Shown piece after piece: positions 47,781 through 62,160 of a DNA stretch of 64,000 nt. Under the pieces are notes generated by a model. That model was not told where the DNA came from and searched no databases. It was given only the letters and a program-made list of their open reading frames with translations. The stretch spans positions 29,548,059 through 29,612,058 of the forward strand of contig CM067072.1 of NCBI GenBank assembly GCA_033980235.1, written 5' to 3'. The translations under genes and the position numbers were made by a program. How positions within the stretch are numbered: position 1 is the stretch's first letter; each line of letters opens with the position of its first letter. The stretch is from Diadema setosum. Lineage: Eukaryota; Echinodermata; Echinoidea; Diadematoida; Diadematidae.

Positions 47781-49187
47781 ATTACCATCACTACTCCACA
47801 TCCTCAACAAGTTCTCATCTAACCCTGAAAGCGTGCGTAACAGTGCATGGTCCCGGGACTCTGTTAGTTGAGTGAGCCGCTTAGTGATATCATTTCCATA
47901 CTCGCTTCCCCGTTGGCGTAACTGAATCAAGAATGCAACACTGCGTGGTGTCCGGGCACGAATAGAGAAGAAAATGCGAATAATCTCAACTCTTCTGTAT
48001 TTTCTTTTCTAATTTGCGTTGTAGGCCTACAACAGCGTGCATACTGTCTTCCTATTTTGAAGTAGAAAATACTATTGGATGTCGTGCTCTGGTCACTTTT
48101 GAGAGTCGAGAGCTTTGGTTTTTAATCCTCATGTGGCATTATTACTTTAGGAACCAACACGATATATTCTTCTTTGCGCAGTGCCTTGTGGGATTGTTTT
48201 GAAGCGATTAAAATTCAACTTCAAACTGCTAAGACTCAAAATCTGTTTACCGTTGCAAATGATTTCATTTTATATCGTTGGTTTTTGGGGGTGTTTATGA
48301 TTTATCCAACTCAAGAATGACCAAGAATCATGAATGTGAGATCTACGAGTTTGTCTGCTTTCATCTTGACGCGTAGCATCATTCTCAGTCAACAGTCAAC
48401 TGTGTGGATCTGAATATGATGTTCAGAATTCAGAATTTCAGTGATTCCGTAGTGGCCACGTCGAATAGATCCGAGCAAAAATCCAGTGTCAGGTTCGAAT
48501 ATGGTTTCGGCAGTGCGTCAAAGAATATGTTTAAAAGATTTTCCTAAATACGCATATGGCCTCCGTTAAGTAGCTCGCTCATAGTGCTCCACGACCATGG
48601 AGTGAAAAACATGAAAAGAGTTTTTTTTTTTCTTTGTCTTCCTGGGTTTGTCATTCCTTGGATCGACGTGAAGTTAACTTCATCCAGTCTCTACAACTTT
48701 GTAGCAAGAACGAACATACTCAAAAAAAAACAAGGATTTGAGCAAATCTGGGGGAAATATACGCGACAACACTCATCGTCTCACAATCCACATGCTTGCT
48801 GAATCAAACAAAATTGCTCTGAGGTAAAGCTCTGTTTAAAGGCGACGATATAAAGTGACTTAACGAAACTTCAAACACAGTTAGGGTCCATTTTTTACAT
48901 TTTGTAAAGTGAGGATGTTAGTGTATTTGTGTGTGTTCTAACATTAGTCTCTTTTTGATATTTGTCAATTGAAATATCTCAACAAAATAAAAAATAATTG
49001 AATCAAATACCAGTGATTTCAGGAAAGTTAGTGTCAATACTTTTTGAGTAGTAAGGGTGTGCATTCTCCTGTTTTGCTATGATTTTTTTTTATTGGTCAA
49101 CACTTTCACAAACCTGGAGAAATGCTCCAATTTAAAATCTGAGGTAACTTGGAACTCAGCAATTAATTTCTAATACATATTTGTTTG

Positions 49188-49286
49188 TTAACCCGTACTC
49201 GTTGAAGATGAGTCCCGAGTATACTCGGGCAGGTTTCTGTGGGAAATACATGTTGTAGCAAAATCAGTCCGTCCTCAACGGGTTAA
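49188..49286. mobile_element. 99-bp TTAA-bounded palindromic element
   Basis: The ends are TTAACCCGT and ACGGGTTAA, and GAGTCCCGAG on the left pairs loosely with GTCCGTCCTC on the right. A perfect 16-bp palindrome, CCCGAGTATACTCGGG, lies at 49214-49229. TTAA at both ends could be a target duplication. I recall similar TTAACCCGTTGAGG-type repeats in echinoderm genomes but cannot confirm this. Confidence 0.6.
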
Positions 49287-51608
49287 GACAGAATGTAGAT
49301 TGATAGCATGGGATTTGTTGTTGGTTTGTTTGTTTTTTGAGAGCCAACAAGCACCTGGGAATGTTGTGAGATTTGTTCATCAAATGGAAACTCTCTGTTC
49401 CTTAATTCACCTAAATTCTATGTACGTCAATGTTTATAAAAGGGTGGAATGCTATGCTACCACAGGGGAAGTTGTCATTCTGAGTACAATCCTTCTTTAA
49501 AAACATTCCTTTGATTTCAAATTCAAATTGAAGCCAAATTACCTAACAGCCGAGTTTAGTTATGATGACACAGATAGTGGATTACTATTTTCATTTTCTT
49601 GAGACTCGTGTAATGTCATGCTTTCTTCACGATTGCAGCCCTTATACTCCATTTATTCATAAACCTCCTGATATATTTTTAGCCCAGAAACGCCTGCGGT
49701 TCTACACGATATATGCACAGATAAATTTGCGTAATATTGTGTGTATTAGACAGACGTTGTCAGATACGTTCCGGAAATAGGGAGAGTGGTCTAAAAGCTT
49801 CGAAGCATGTCGTGAATGTGATGCGGATTTTTGTCTGAGAGAGAGAAAAAAAAATGACGTTGCCGCCTGGTTTCAATTTGTGCCAAAGTCAGCGTTTAGG
49901 TATAGGGCGTTTGAAATTTCATATCACAGGAGAGAGAAGACAACAAAAAGCATCAGTTCGGAGATAATCGTCCCTGTCTCTACGTCACATCATGAGGTAT
50001 CGACCTCGTGGTCATATCTACTTAGGTCCGGAGAAAAATAACTTATAAATGTTTCTGCCTGTTAGTTCACGCTGCTTTCGAGACTGCATGGGATATTGCT
50101 CCTTCGGCGGAAAGATGAGAAACATGTTTCAGTGAAGGTAACAGCTGGGATGGTGCATTTCCGCTTCTGTTGTAAATAGTATTTCCGGTAAAAGAAGAAT
50201 AAAAAGTGCATAGAAAAAAATAGATTGACTCAGCCATCGATGAGAAAGAGACGAATGACGTTACGGATTACCTTCTGCATGAATAAGATGAGCGAACCCT
50301 GGGGGAGTTTGTCAATACGAGCAGTTTGCACAAAAATAACAGAAAAAAAGTGAAAATGCCTCAGACAGGGACGTAGCATCTATAAGATCGCAATGGAGGT
50401 AAAGAATTCACCAGTTTTCATAACGAGACACTCAGATGTCCCTGGTATATACGAGAGCAAGAGCGAGAGAGATAGTAGAATGTGGAAAAGAGATGCACAT
50501 ATAAAACTATGAGAGATTAACTACTGGAGGAGTTTTGGGGAGATGAGGAACGAACGGGAGGGGGGGGGGACAAAATATTGAAGAAATGAGTGCATGTCAT
50601 TGGATAAGAATGTGACGATAGTGACACTTCCTAATTTAATCATTTATAACGACGTGTCTCTTCTCAGAGGTGTGTTAAAATGTATTAAACAGTGATTCGT
50701 GAAGCAATCGTTTTCTTTGTGGTAAAAAAACAGCAACGTCTAATTTGTTTGATATGTCTTTCATTGCCGACATACAAATGCAAATGCAATCGCGCGCCCC
50801 CGCACACACACACACACACACACACACACGCTTGGATACTACATTACGATCAACAAAATTTATGCAACATGTTAGCACGCTTGTAATGCTATCTCTATAT
50901 CATGAAAATATTTTCTTTTACTTACAATTTATTCACTGCATTCATGAACTTCATATACTTGCCTGATAAAAAATTTTTCAATATCACTGGCTGGTATAAA
51001 CAGCGAATCCTTGATTGTTTTACTTTCTAAATCATAGCACCTATTCTTTCTTTCTTGCTTGCTAGAAATAACGATGTGAGCATTTTCTGAATTTGAAGGG
51101 AAATTTTGGACTTCTTGTACAATGCAACGTACTGACATTAACTATTTCTATCGATTAGCGAGTAAAGGAGAAAAAAAAAATCCCAGACAGGCTTGGAACA
51201 ATTACACAAATAACAGTGGCCAAATTATTCAGGTTTCCAATGTTACAATGAATTAAACTCGCTTTGATGTAAACCTTCAACCCCCCCCCCCCCCATCACA
51301 AATGAAGACCACAAAAAGAATAGGGACACTCAAGACAATCAAGACAAAGAAGCAAACAACGAAGCATACAATTTTCGCGGTAATTTCCCCTGCTGGGCAG
51401 GTGCCTTGAATGAGCAGCAGAACAGATTAATTATCACTTCAGGCGTAAAACTCGCGACAGCATACCCGCTGTCGGCCCACAAATCTCGAGCGGCCGCGCA
51501 CAACATTCATGATTATTTCTACCTGGTCAAGCGTCATAATTGATTGATTTATCCAGCGATCAATTGAGTGGTAGTTTGCGTTCAATTGACCGACCGAGAA
51601 TATATCCA

Positions 51609-51611
<3 letters not shown>

Positions 51612-51642
<31 letters not shown>

Positions 51643-52142
51643 CTCTTTCTTCCTCCCGCCTACACAATATGCAGTGAAATGTCAACTATCAAGAACGAAT
51701 CTATCACAAATCGAGGAAACATTATAGATGACATCTTATTTTGTTACCTCTCAGCTTATTTTTATAGAAGTGGTAATTTCCAAACATTAGACACACAGCA
51801 AAATCGCTTTTCTCTGGTAGTAAACTAAAAGGCATTGTTCAATCGTGACATGTGAGAACTGTTTCCACGCTATAGAATGTACAAAAGACTAACGTTTTCT
51901 TTGAACCTTTATTTAGTGGCTTGAAAAAAAAAAGTGATTTGCATTAAGAATGTGCCACAAGAGATTCCAAACTCTCTCTATCTCTCTCTCTCTCTATCTC
52001 TCTCTTTCTGAAGATAGAAACAGAAAACTAGAGAAAGGAGGATCCCGCACGAGCAATAAAAGCCCCCCCCAAAAAAAAAAACAAACAAACAAACAAACAA
52101 ACAAACAGACAGACAAACAAAGAACCACAAACAAACAAACAA
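51612..52142 (+). repeat. (CT)n and (CAAA)n microsatellites
   Basis: CT runs at 51612-51642 and about 51973-52011, then a C/A homopolymer and a CAAA-type tract to about 52142. AT-rich unique sequence lies between the runs. Confidence 0.85.
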
Positions 52143-52677
52143 TCAGACAATACTGGGAAGTCGTACGGATGACGAATATTGACACGTGCATGACTCACCA
52201 CAAACTTAGTAAAGATTGATCATGTTGGTGCTGTATATCACCATAACCAAATCTTCTGATCTAGTGGGGATATAAATATCTTTGCTTCGTCAAGATATCC
52301 CGTCCAGATAAATTACAGAGCTATTATCTTTCCTGCAGCCGAATACTTTTAGAACAAAATCAATGCGATATGCCGTATCAGTTTTTTTTTTTCCTTGAAA
52401 TAGGGTTGAATGAAAATAGGGCATGGTAAAGTAGATGTGTGTACTTTAAGAAATGTATAACTTTCGTGAATTTTCTACCTCAGCTAGACATGCCTACTAA
52501 AAACACGCATCAACATTCTTCGTCGTGATTCTGGCGTAGTTTTGTTTCATTTCATTTTATAATTTTTCCACAAATTACATTTGTGACATATATTTACAAT
52601 TCAGAACTAAAATTTGATAATCTTCTGTATAAAGACTGAAATTTACTTTAACATTATGGAGGAACAAAAGATTGAGT

Positions 52678-52718
52678 AAGAGTATGTAAAGATTATAATA
52701 TAATCTTTACATACTCTT
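52678..52718. repeat. Perfect 19-bp palindrome arm pair (hairpin 1 of 2)
   Basis: AAGAGTATGTAAAGATTAT, loop AAT, then its exact reverse complement. It is followed only 9 bp later by a second hairpin with an equally short loop. Confidence 0.9.
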
Positions 52719-52727
52719 TTACACAAA

Positions 52728-52780
52728 CACACACATACACACACAATTTCATATTATGAAATTGGGTGTGTATGTGTGTG
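52728..52780. repeat. 25-bp palindrome arm pair (hairpin 2 of 2)
   Basis: A (CA)-rich left arm ending AATTTCAT (52728-52752), loop ATT, then its reverse complement with one mismatch (52756-52780), running into a (TG)n tract. Three-base loops in both neighbouring hairpins suggest template-switch origin. Confidence 0.85.
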
Positions 52781-53807
52781 TGTGTGTGAGGATGTGAGTG
52801 TGTGTATGTTCACGCTTGTGAATGGCGTTGTGTTTCTATCCATTTCTACCCATTATTGTTATTATTATTACCGCTTCACGCAAAATGTCAGACATCAAAC
52901 TGAAAACATACAGACTATTTGGTTGATAATTCAACATTCAGAGAACATCCAGCCATTGAGAGAAAGCGAAGCGTACACCCGTGCCATCAGAATCTGGACT
53001 ACGCTTGAGATGTCATCGGTGAAAGTGATTAAGCCGGGCACAAACGTGGGAAGACAGCTATTTCATAGATTAAAGCATCCTCAAGGGCTAGTCCAATCAG
53101 CTATGTCAATATGCTCACTACTCAGCAGAATACCGTGATCCGAGTGTTTGCATTCATCCCAAAACGTTAGCTCAAGTAGGCCCTATATAAAGACATCAAC
53201 GAACCAAACCCATATATATTTGTCGACAACTTCCTTGTGGACGCCATTCAGGCTTTCCAGTCAAAAGGGGACCAAGACCGCCGCGAATGCTTTTTAAACC
53301 CTGGATCACATCTTTTCGTTCAAAAGGTTATAACGACAAAGAAAGTTTGGGTGACATTTATGACTATCTTCTTCCTTGTTGCACGGTCTGTGTTGGCATT
53401 CTGCTTTATTTACTGATTGGACTGAAATCCACTCACTAAGAAATTCAAGAGAAAACAAACTTGTCATAATTATAATTTCTCCCGTTTACTGGCATCGAGA
53501 GACGGTGAGAGGAACTGGTCTGTGATAACTGCAATTTGTATTGCAATTGATACCACTTAGCAGGTAGCAGAGTGAACCAGACTCTCCTTTCGATTCCGAA
53601 TCAGATTTAAAGAGAAATGAATATAATTGTAATGACAATGACAATGAGAACGATAATAACATTTAAAGAGATAGTGTTAATGATATTTACAAGATACGTG
53701 TTTCTCGTGGGTGGTGGGTATCACTGAAATATAGTATCTACGCATTCGGGCACCTTAAAAAGGAAAAAGCGAATAGTCGGTGGTTCTCGTGGTTGGTTGG
53801 GTTAAGG

Positions 53808-53828
53808 TTCACCCCCCCCCCCCCCCTT

Positions 53829-53859
<31 letters not shown>

Positions 53860-53864
53860 CACCA
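53808..53864 (+). repeat. poly-C plus (CA)n tract
   Basis: About 15 C residues are followed by CA repeats. Confidence 0.9.
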
Positions 53865-55435
53865 TTTGATGGGAATAATCTCATGGAGGAGCCCCCTGGA
53901 ACGTCATGGGTTTTCTCGTTTACTTGCTTGTTTGTGTGTGTGTGGATTTTTTTTTCACAATCCGAAAGTTTGAGGGGCTGTAACCCGCTCCCCGATGCCA
54001 CAGCCCGAGTTCAGTAACTGCGTTTTCAGTGTAAGTAAATGGTGCGAGAAAGTACATCTGACGTAACTAGAAACCAAAGCTGCACGCAATAACGTCACAT
54101 GGCTCGTACGATTAACGTACATGTTGCTCATTATGTTAGCTCGAAAAATTAATGATAAAGCCTTGAAGTATAATTGTATGCGTCTTTCATTTCGAGGTAC
54201 TGATTGCTGTATCATACATGATATAGTACACTTCAGTCGATTTATTGGTTTATCAATTCTAAGTCTAGTACTGTACTAAAATGTTTTATCGGGTAAGTCT
54301 TTATCAATGGCGTAAAGGAGCTGTTATGGCAGCGATATGTATGAGGTAATCCTGTAATCTTTATTATTGAGCAATTCATCGCACAATATGGTTGATTTCA
54401 TCTACTCTTCTTTTTTTTTAGTAGAATCATTTTGTTGGCAAGACATGAAAGAAGGGAAAGGCGACCAGAGATTTAAAAAAGAAAATCTCTTCCCTAGAAT
54501 CAAAGTTTCATATCCACATGACATGTTTTAGAACTCAAAATTCATTATTCTTTATAGATATGCCCATAATTGGCACCATTTTGGAATAAAAAATGACGCG
54601 ACTATTTCTGATTGTCATCATAATCTAGCTTCTACATAGCTAAATGCACCCTCCCTGATATTTCTGTCGAAAATAGCTACACGTATGGCAGTATACGTTG
54701 CGTTGCTGTATATTTTTTTTCTTTGAATGATGTATACCGTTTTAAATTGGAATATAACGCAAAGCAAAGTACCTCTTTCAACTTTGTTGTTGTGCGTTAT
54801 TCTTCTCATTTCTTCGTTTTGTTGGGGGTCCTATCTCTCTACATACAACATGTTAACAAAACAACTCAAAATTGAGAACTACATTGTTGCTAAATTAATC
54901 TTCGAAATCCCCCCGTTTATACTGACTTCGCTCTCAATAATGCCTATGCTTCACAGAGATAATACCAATACAGAAAACTCTAACCGTTCGCTGTATGACG
55001 TTAAAGGGGATCAGAAGAAGATTTAACGTCAATCAGCCAAGACGAGATGTAATATCCCCAATTACTTTATCGGCTGATACAAAAGTTTCCAGCCAAGCAT
55101 GAGACAATTCGAATAGACATGATGACATCTGGAAAATTTACCTCGCAAATTTGATCGTTCTGTATGATTTATCGCTATCGAGCCGTATCAATGACCTTGG
55201 GAGTATCATACGCATGCAGACTCTAATACACAAACAAACAAACAAACAAAAATAAACAAATATATCTTTTGCTTGCAAGACGCATGATGTGTATGTGTGC
55301 ATGGGTGTGTGTACGTGTAATGACAAATTATGTGTACGTAAGATTACACTTTATTTGGGTTTTTCTGTTACTTTTTAGCTTATGATCTAGTCTATCAGTT
55401 TCTTTTCTTGTTGTTGTTATGTTTGGGATGAGAGA

Positions 55436-55501
55436 ACTCGAATGATGACAAAACTAAATATAGTTGTGACTCGAACGATGACAAAACTAAACATAGTTGT
55501 G
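55436..55501 (+). repeat. 33-bp direct tandem duplication
   Basis: Two adjacent copies containing CGATGACAAAACTAAA, with two T/C differences. Confidence 0.85.
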
Positions 55502-57243
55502 ACTACCTAACAGCTCTTGGAGTGTCCTACCATAGGACATAAATAGTCATCATGATCATGCAGCATTTATACGAACAATAATATTATGTTCATTCTGAAG
55601 GCAACCAATAATGAAGACAGCATTAACATGAAATGGAAAAAAGAAATAGCCTCATAAAGGAAGAATATTTCTCCCTGTTCTCTGCAAGGCCAGAATTTAA
55701 TATATCGGCTTCTTATACGACCATTTATCTGGCTGGAGTGCCGGGGCAGACGGATAAAGCACGTAGACCACGGCTCCTTCCTCCGATGGGTCGTACTGTC
55801 ATTCCATCAGGATGTGGACGAAATGAATGACTCTTCACTGATGCCGTCTGTTCTGTGCCGCCTTTCAACTCTGCCGGATGTTACCTGCACGAGCGTGACG
55901 GCCTATAGGGAGGGTATAGATCGCGTCGTCATCTTTCTGTTTATTTATTTATCTCTCTCGTCATTGTGGATCAATATACATTAGAGGGAGGCGCGTCCGA
56001 CAGTTTCAGCGCCGTTTCATTCCAGGGATCATTGTACACCTTGCAATCCAACCCATCTCGCTTCCCCCACCCCCTCTCATTCTCTCCGAGTATGATATTT
56101 ACCTCTTCTTCTCGATCTACCCTTCTCTCTATCCGTCTATCCATCTATCCATCATCCCTTCCCCTCCATGTAGTATGTGTTCCATCGACATGAGGATCAC
56201 ACTATTTCGTGGCATCGTTGAAAGAAAGGCGCGCGAGGTAGTGAGAAATTAATCAAAAAGAATGCGACATGCAATTTGAACAATATGATTACCGGATACA
56301 TCAAGAACATTGAAAGTCAACGCTACTAAGGTTTGAGGGTAGAGCCATGAAATATTGATATATGAAAGACTGGAAATTTATTGACACTGACATTACGCAG
56401 TGAGATCGAATACCAATTCAGTAATGGGGGAAAATTAAGCCCTATTGTGCGAAAATGGCTTTACATAATGCATACAGCGATCAAAATGTACACACGCCAG
56501 TCGCGGTACATCTGTCTATATTCAGTGCATAACGCGTAGAAGTATGCCACTCTAGCCTTCCTAATGTAATATGACTAATGGTACTTGACTTCGTTACTTT
56601 GTTTTCAAGTAGCTTTCTAAATTGCATGGGAAGGATGTGACTCCCTTGTCATAATCAAGTCGTGTACATAAAACATTATGAGCACCTCACTCCATTGTCA
56701 TAATTTACATTTTCCAGGAACCAAAGGTCGCTAAATATAAAATACAAATTTCATAAACCATTGTATAAACAGTAATGTTTCTTAGCAGATTACAATATGT
56801 AGGGATTAGCTAATCAATGAGAATATACGAACAGAAAAAAATCAACTATTATTAGTTTTAAAACATGAATCGAAAAATGTTTTTCGTCAGTAATAATGAT
56901 TTTAACAATGTTTAAGACCCGTAATTATTTTTACAAAACTAATTAGTTGCATTTTTATATCAACAATAAAGAAGAAATGTCAAATGCAGGGGGAAAGCAA
57001 CCCGACATGTTGCACGTGTATGAAATCTTATAACAGTAACATAAACAAATAAACAAACAACACAAACTGCCATGATAGGACCTGAAAAGCATTGCATCCA
57101 GTATCAAAACACAAACATAGTGATTAAACACGGCAGACAGCTAACATTCTACCCGCGGGTGCACTGGAAAGAAACAGGCGCGCTCAGACACCGTGACACA
57201 CAGGCCACTTCTCCAGTCCGATCGGATGCACCATTACCCTCAC

Positions 57244-57265
57244 ACGTGATTGTGACGTCACGTCA
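57244..57265. promoter_or_regulatory. CRE plus CACGTG motif cluster
   Basis: CACGTG is followed by TTGTGACGTCACGTCA, a perfect CRE at 57253-57260 with an extra CGTCA half site. The same TTGTGACGTCA-type context occurs at the CRE near the kinase gene. No nearby gene is recognised. Confidence 0.35.
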
Positions 57266-60200
57266 GGAGCAATAAAGAAGGGAATGGATACAGGAGATAT
57301 AGAGGTAGAAAATAAAGGGAGAGAATGAGATATGCAGACAGAAATAGGAGACGCAGTGAGATATACAGATATATCTTATATCATCTATAAATTACACTTT
57401 ATCAGCTGATGGAAAATGAAAAGGAGGGAGACCACATCATGTCCTTCATGGGGATAACCCCATCCTTCTTGTTCAAGTCCGGAAATTAGCTGCCATTATT
57501 CGACACGTTAAATTAAGCTAAGCAGGCCTAGTTTTTCCGCCACTTCATTACAACATTAGTGTGACATTCAACATCGCTGCTTGACGGGGACTGTCGCTAT
57601 CATTCACGTTACACGCCGATGAATTATCACATTACCACTATCTCGAGGCGCTGGGCAGGAACTTGCGTCGTGTCTTGATGCGAAGAAAAACATATTTTTA
57701 AAGGTGTGAGAGACGGGGTAATATTCCTGGATTGTGATACCGCAGTAGGGAGAGAAAGAGTGTATCATAGAGAGAGAGAGAAAAAAAAAGAATGAACGAT
57801 ATATAAGGAGAGAGAGAGAAATAAAAATCTACAAGGTGGGAAATGCAGACGGGAGATGGACAGGCAGACGCAACTTTTTTTTTTTGGGGGGGGGGAAAGA
57901 AAGGTTGAAGTAAGAAGAAAGCTTCAATGATATTCGGTAAGACGAAATACTTATTACTTGCACGTTAGATGCTCTGTTATTTTTAGAAAATAACTTTACG
58001 CTCCTTAATTCTCACGTTGTCATTATCCCATTAATAACGCCATTAATCATTTTTAATTGAAATAATTAAAATGAACATTGAGCGTATACTACTGAAACGA
58101 TGTTTGAATTTGAATTGGAGGTGTTAGTGTCATGCAAAATCGTTATAGTTTTTTTTTAGTGTATGTTTGTTCTTTACGTTTTGCCCATTATCTATAAATC
58201 ACTTACTTACAATATTAATCACAGATTCTATTAAATTGATGTCTTTACTAATTTATGGATAAGCATCCAGTTTTGATACCCTCTCGGACTTCAGCTACAA
58301 CAATAAAACTATAAGAAGAAGCCCCTGGGTGGTGTCGAGATACAGACCGTGCCGCCGAGTATGATCCGGCTCAAACTGATCACCTTCATCACGTGATCCT
58401 TTCTCCGGTTTTCGCTTTCCACCATAGTTGAGGCTTCACACTGACGCGCTTCTTTATTTTGGTCCTGGTCGCACTTGTCAAGTATGCCGCGCTCCTCTAT
58501 GAGCAGAAATCTGAGCGAGACATCTACACAACCAATCAGTAAATATACCTACATGCTTATAGTGATTGACATGTCGTATTATTCTCGTTTTGCATTTTCG
58601 TTTGATTTCAAATAAGGCATAAAAATCTATGTACCACTTTGTTTAAAATCCTCTTGTGATCTGAATGATGGACAGTAAAGCGATCAAAGCCTTCTTTTCG
58701 AGAAACATAAAGAGATAAAACGCCAATGAGCAAAGGAGAGAGGGAGAGTGAGAGAGAATCTAGAGAGACAGGGAGGGGGAGCTGAAGAGATAAGAGAAGG
58801 GGGGATTTTTGATCACCTTTATCTTTCTTTTTCTCTTCAAAGAAAGAGAGAGAAATAGAGGACGACCATTGCAAGGAGATTAAGTGACAGAGTAAAACGA
58901 AATAAAAAGGCACTTCTGAACTGTCTGAGACTGCTCTCTTCAAACGTCTTAGTCACGGAACTCCCAAAGGATACCGGGTACCACAGAATTGCCGCCCGTT
59001 TCTGATAAGTTGCAATTTCTACTCACACAAACCATCAATGGCCTCCTTGCTGGAAAATAAAGCGGCAATTTGGGAGAGTAATCATCAGTTTTGCTTTTCG
59101 CTTGACAGAAAGATCAATGTAGGCGCTCATCATGGAAGGAACATCATTCAGTGATAACCATATCTTCACAACACAGTAATGATATTTTGTCTCCTTTGCA
59201 AGCAATTTGTGACGTATTTCTAGCTAGAGACAACATAAAGCGCCAATGACTTCGGTAGAGCCCGATTTTCTGCGGCGCTGATGCACCGTTTCGTTAGGAG
59301 TGCTATTAGGGGCTTGTTATTGCCACTCTATTTGAAGCAGATCTCTCTCTGCTTGCACCTAAAGATTCTCCTATCCTTGGCAGTGTTGGCTGCGTGAAAT
59401 TAGGTTTGTACGAGCTCGTTTGCCGCCCGTTTGCCACCGAATGTCACCGTAATATCGTCGGGGTTCTGACAGCGTGACACGCAAGGGACTCACGGAATTG
59501 GCGTCCACACGGGTTAATGGTTAAACCTCTTTCACGCCGTTCCTTGCGTTTCTTAATGGGAGCGAATTAGAAAAATGGCATTCTGCCTTTCAGAAAATAT
59601 ATCTGAAGAAATTGCATGATTTTAGCTGCTCTGACATCTTCCGTTTCGTACTGTTCAGTTTCGTATCTGATCAAGCCTGTGTGTCTCTCTCTCTCTCTCC
59701 CTTTATCCATATGTTTTATAATGGAATAAACTCGTTGTGTGTGCGTGTGTGTGTGTGTGTGTGTGTAAGCGTAGTTTGTGTTTATTTACATTTCTGCCGC
59801 GTCAATAACAGACGCAACAGAATTATATACAAAGTGTTGTTATTGCTTTGAAGAGACGAATAAATTCCAGGTCTTTCGGAATTCAGATTTTCAAGTTTGT
59901 GTTTTTCCTTATTACCACGCACTTTATCAAAACAGGAGCTCATTAACGAAAAAGAGAGAGAGAGAAAAAAAAAGAAAAGATTGATAAGTCGTATGATAGT
60001 GAATATTGTAAAGCAGAAAGAAAAGTAAAGAAACCGCCAATCAGATTGAGGATCTACCATCTTCTGTAGCTGATTCGTGTATTGAAAATTTATCTTTTTC
60101 CTGCTAATGTGTGTGTGTGTGACGGCGTTTTATCAAAGGGGGCGATTCTCTTTACAGTGATGCTATTTCATCTCATGCTAAATGAAATGATTAAAAAAAA

Positions 60201-62118
60201 TCAACACCAACAAAATGCCCATAATGGAAACGCAGATTGAAGGTGGATGTCCAGAATAGACCTTCAGAATTCGATTACTCACAACCGGGCAACGCCAGCG
60301 TCCGTTTGACCCCCGTGTACGCGCTCCATTCTCCTAATTGTTATTAATTGCGTTTGAGAGACTGTTTTGCGAACAAATCAATACAGACGGGCGTAATTCA
60401 ATGGAGGCTACAATGTCTCTACCACTTGCTTGCGTTTTTGTTTTTATTTTTGTTTATGTCTAAAACTGACAGATCTGATATTTGGGTATTGGTGATTGGG
60501 GCTCGACGGATGGATAACGATAATCGATTGAGCTAAAAACAGAACATTGCAGTCCAACTTTATGGATGTGTGTGTGTATATTTATGTGTGTGGGTGTTGG
60601 TGTGTGTGTGTTTGTATGTATGTGCGTTTGGATTCATTTCACACGATCAATACGGAAACACTTAAATGTATAATAGAAAAGTACCGCCGAGTGGGAATAA
60701 TGCGAACATTTTGCTTGTTTCAATCAAAGGTATTTTCCTCTAGCATTTCATTTAATATCTTGTGGTTAATACAATGTTCAGTTATTATTAATGATCAAAC
60801 ATCACATTTCTTTTAAGTCCATTTAAAGGGATGATTTGGTTTTGGTTTCCAACTTTTCAGATGAGAAACGTTGTATGAAATACGGGAAAAAAATAGATCT
60901 ACATTTCTAACAGGAACCAAAGTTTGTTTGATGAAAATTGATTTTAAAACAAAGCGATCGTAATATAAGGCAGATGGGACCCACTTTATTAGCTTGCATT
61001 GCTTTACTTTGTTAATTGGGTACCTCAGCTGTTTCAAATGCAATTTTCATTAAATAAACTTTGAATTCCTGTTATAGAATTGTATGCTTTTCAATATTTC
61101 ATTACTGGTTTCTAATTATCTCGCAAAAAAAGTTTAAAGGTGTATCCCCATCTCAACCAAAGCTATACCATACCCTTGATATTTTAATACATAATTTAAT
61201 TCATATCAGTATGATTATTCAACATAAGGATACCACCCTTTTCAGAAACTCCTACTGACCTTTTTAAGGTTAGTAATGAGCTGCAGCAGTTTTAAGAGGA
61301 CATGATGACCTCAAACAGAGCTTAAAACATACAAAAAATATCCAGATACTCTGTATACCCTGCATGATGAGTAGGCCTATTCATCATCCTGTAGGCAAAG
61401 ACTGTTCTTGATTCACTAGACATGTGAGAGTAAAATGAAGTTTACATTTCTCACAGATCAAAACTGCGCATGCGTACGAGCAAAATGCTGCACATCAAAC
61501 TTAAATGCACGCACCACCCTTTTTTTTTTCAAAGGCGAAGACAGCTGAACAACGATCGCTTTTCTCCAGTGTATGAATAATCACAATTCTTTGTTTTGTG
61601 TGAGTGCCAGTGGACCGTATAACCATTTAAATTATTCGTCGGCCACCGGACTGTAGACGTTGAGACATCGGCTTCATTCAAGGGTGATTGATTGACTGAT
61701 TCCGACTCGTTAATCGCTACAATGGAAACATTCGTGTGTTTCTGTGTTTGTTTGTAGGTATGTGTGCGTGCGTGCATGTGTGTGCGCCTTTCCCTTGCCA
61801 GAGAAATGAAGTAGGGAAGTATCAGGCTGAAAAGGACAATTCATGAACATTGAGTGCCTGCTAAAAGAAAACGAACAAACCCCAAAGAAAAACAAACAAA
61901 CAAACAAACAAAAAAACAAACCAAGGTCCTCGACGTGGCGATGGCGGCGTAAAGATGTTAATATAAAGACGGACGAAATCCAAACTACAATGTTCAATAC
62001 CATAACATATTTTCACGGCTGAATTCTTCCGTCATGGATGATTGCAAATTTGCGAATTTGATGGATAGATGCAGATGGCTATGTATTTTGTGTGCTTCTG
62101 GTCTTGTTTGTTTTGATT

Positions 62119-62160
62119 TGGGGTGTGTGTGTGTGTGTGTATGTGTGTGTGTGTGTGCGT
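62119..62160 (+). repeat. (GT)n microsatellite
   Basis: GT repeat with one interruption; similar runs occur at 50803-50830 (CA) and 59736-59768 (GT). Confidence 0.9.

Larger units (their letters stand above)
44873..49187. other. Intergenic sequence with a possible promoter
   Basis: Includes a C17 run near 45599-45617 and a (GACA)n tract near 46135-46172. A 99-codon frame at 44976-45275 has a hydrophobic stretch but no other support. The TATA candidate at 46959 is the main landmark. Confidence 0.5.
49287..57240. other. AT-rich sequence with little recognised content
   Basis: Apart from microsatellites and the hairpin pair, nothing is recognised. 51370-51600 is GC-richer and includes ATTGATTGATTTAT, a PBX/HOX-like word, which may mark a non-coding element. 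Confidence 0.5.

Noticed and set aside
49432..49445. TTTATAAAAGGG TATA-like word
   Set aside because: No donor site, exon or GC-richer start region follows it.
51485..51497. CTCGAGCGGCCGC, which resembles a XhoI/NotI cloning linker
   Set aside because: Sequence on both sides is continuous with the local composition and no vector sequence follows, so coincidence is more likely than contamination.
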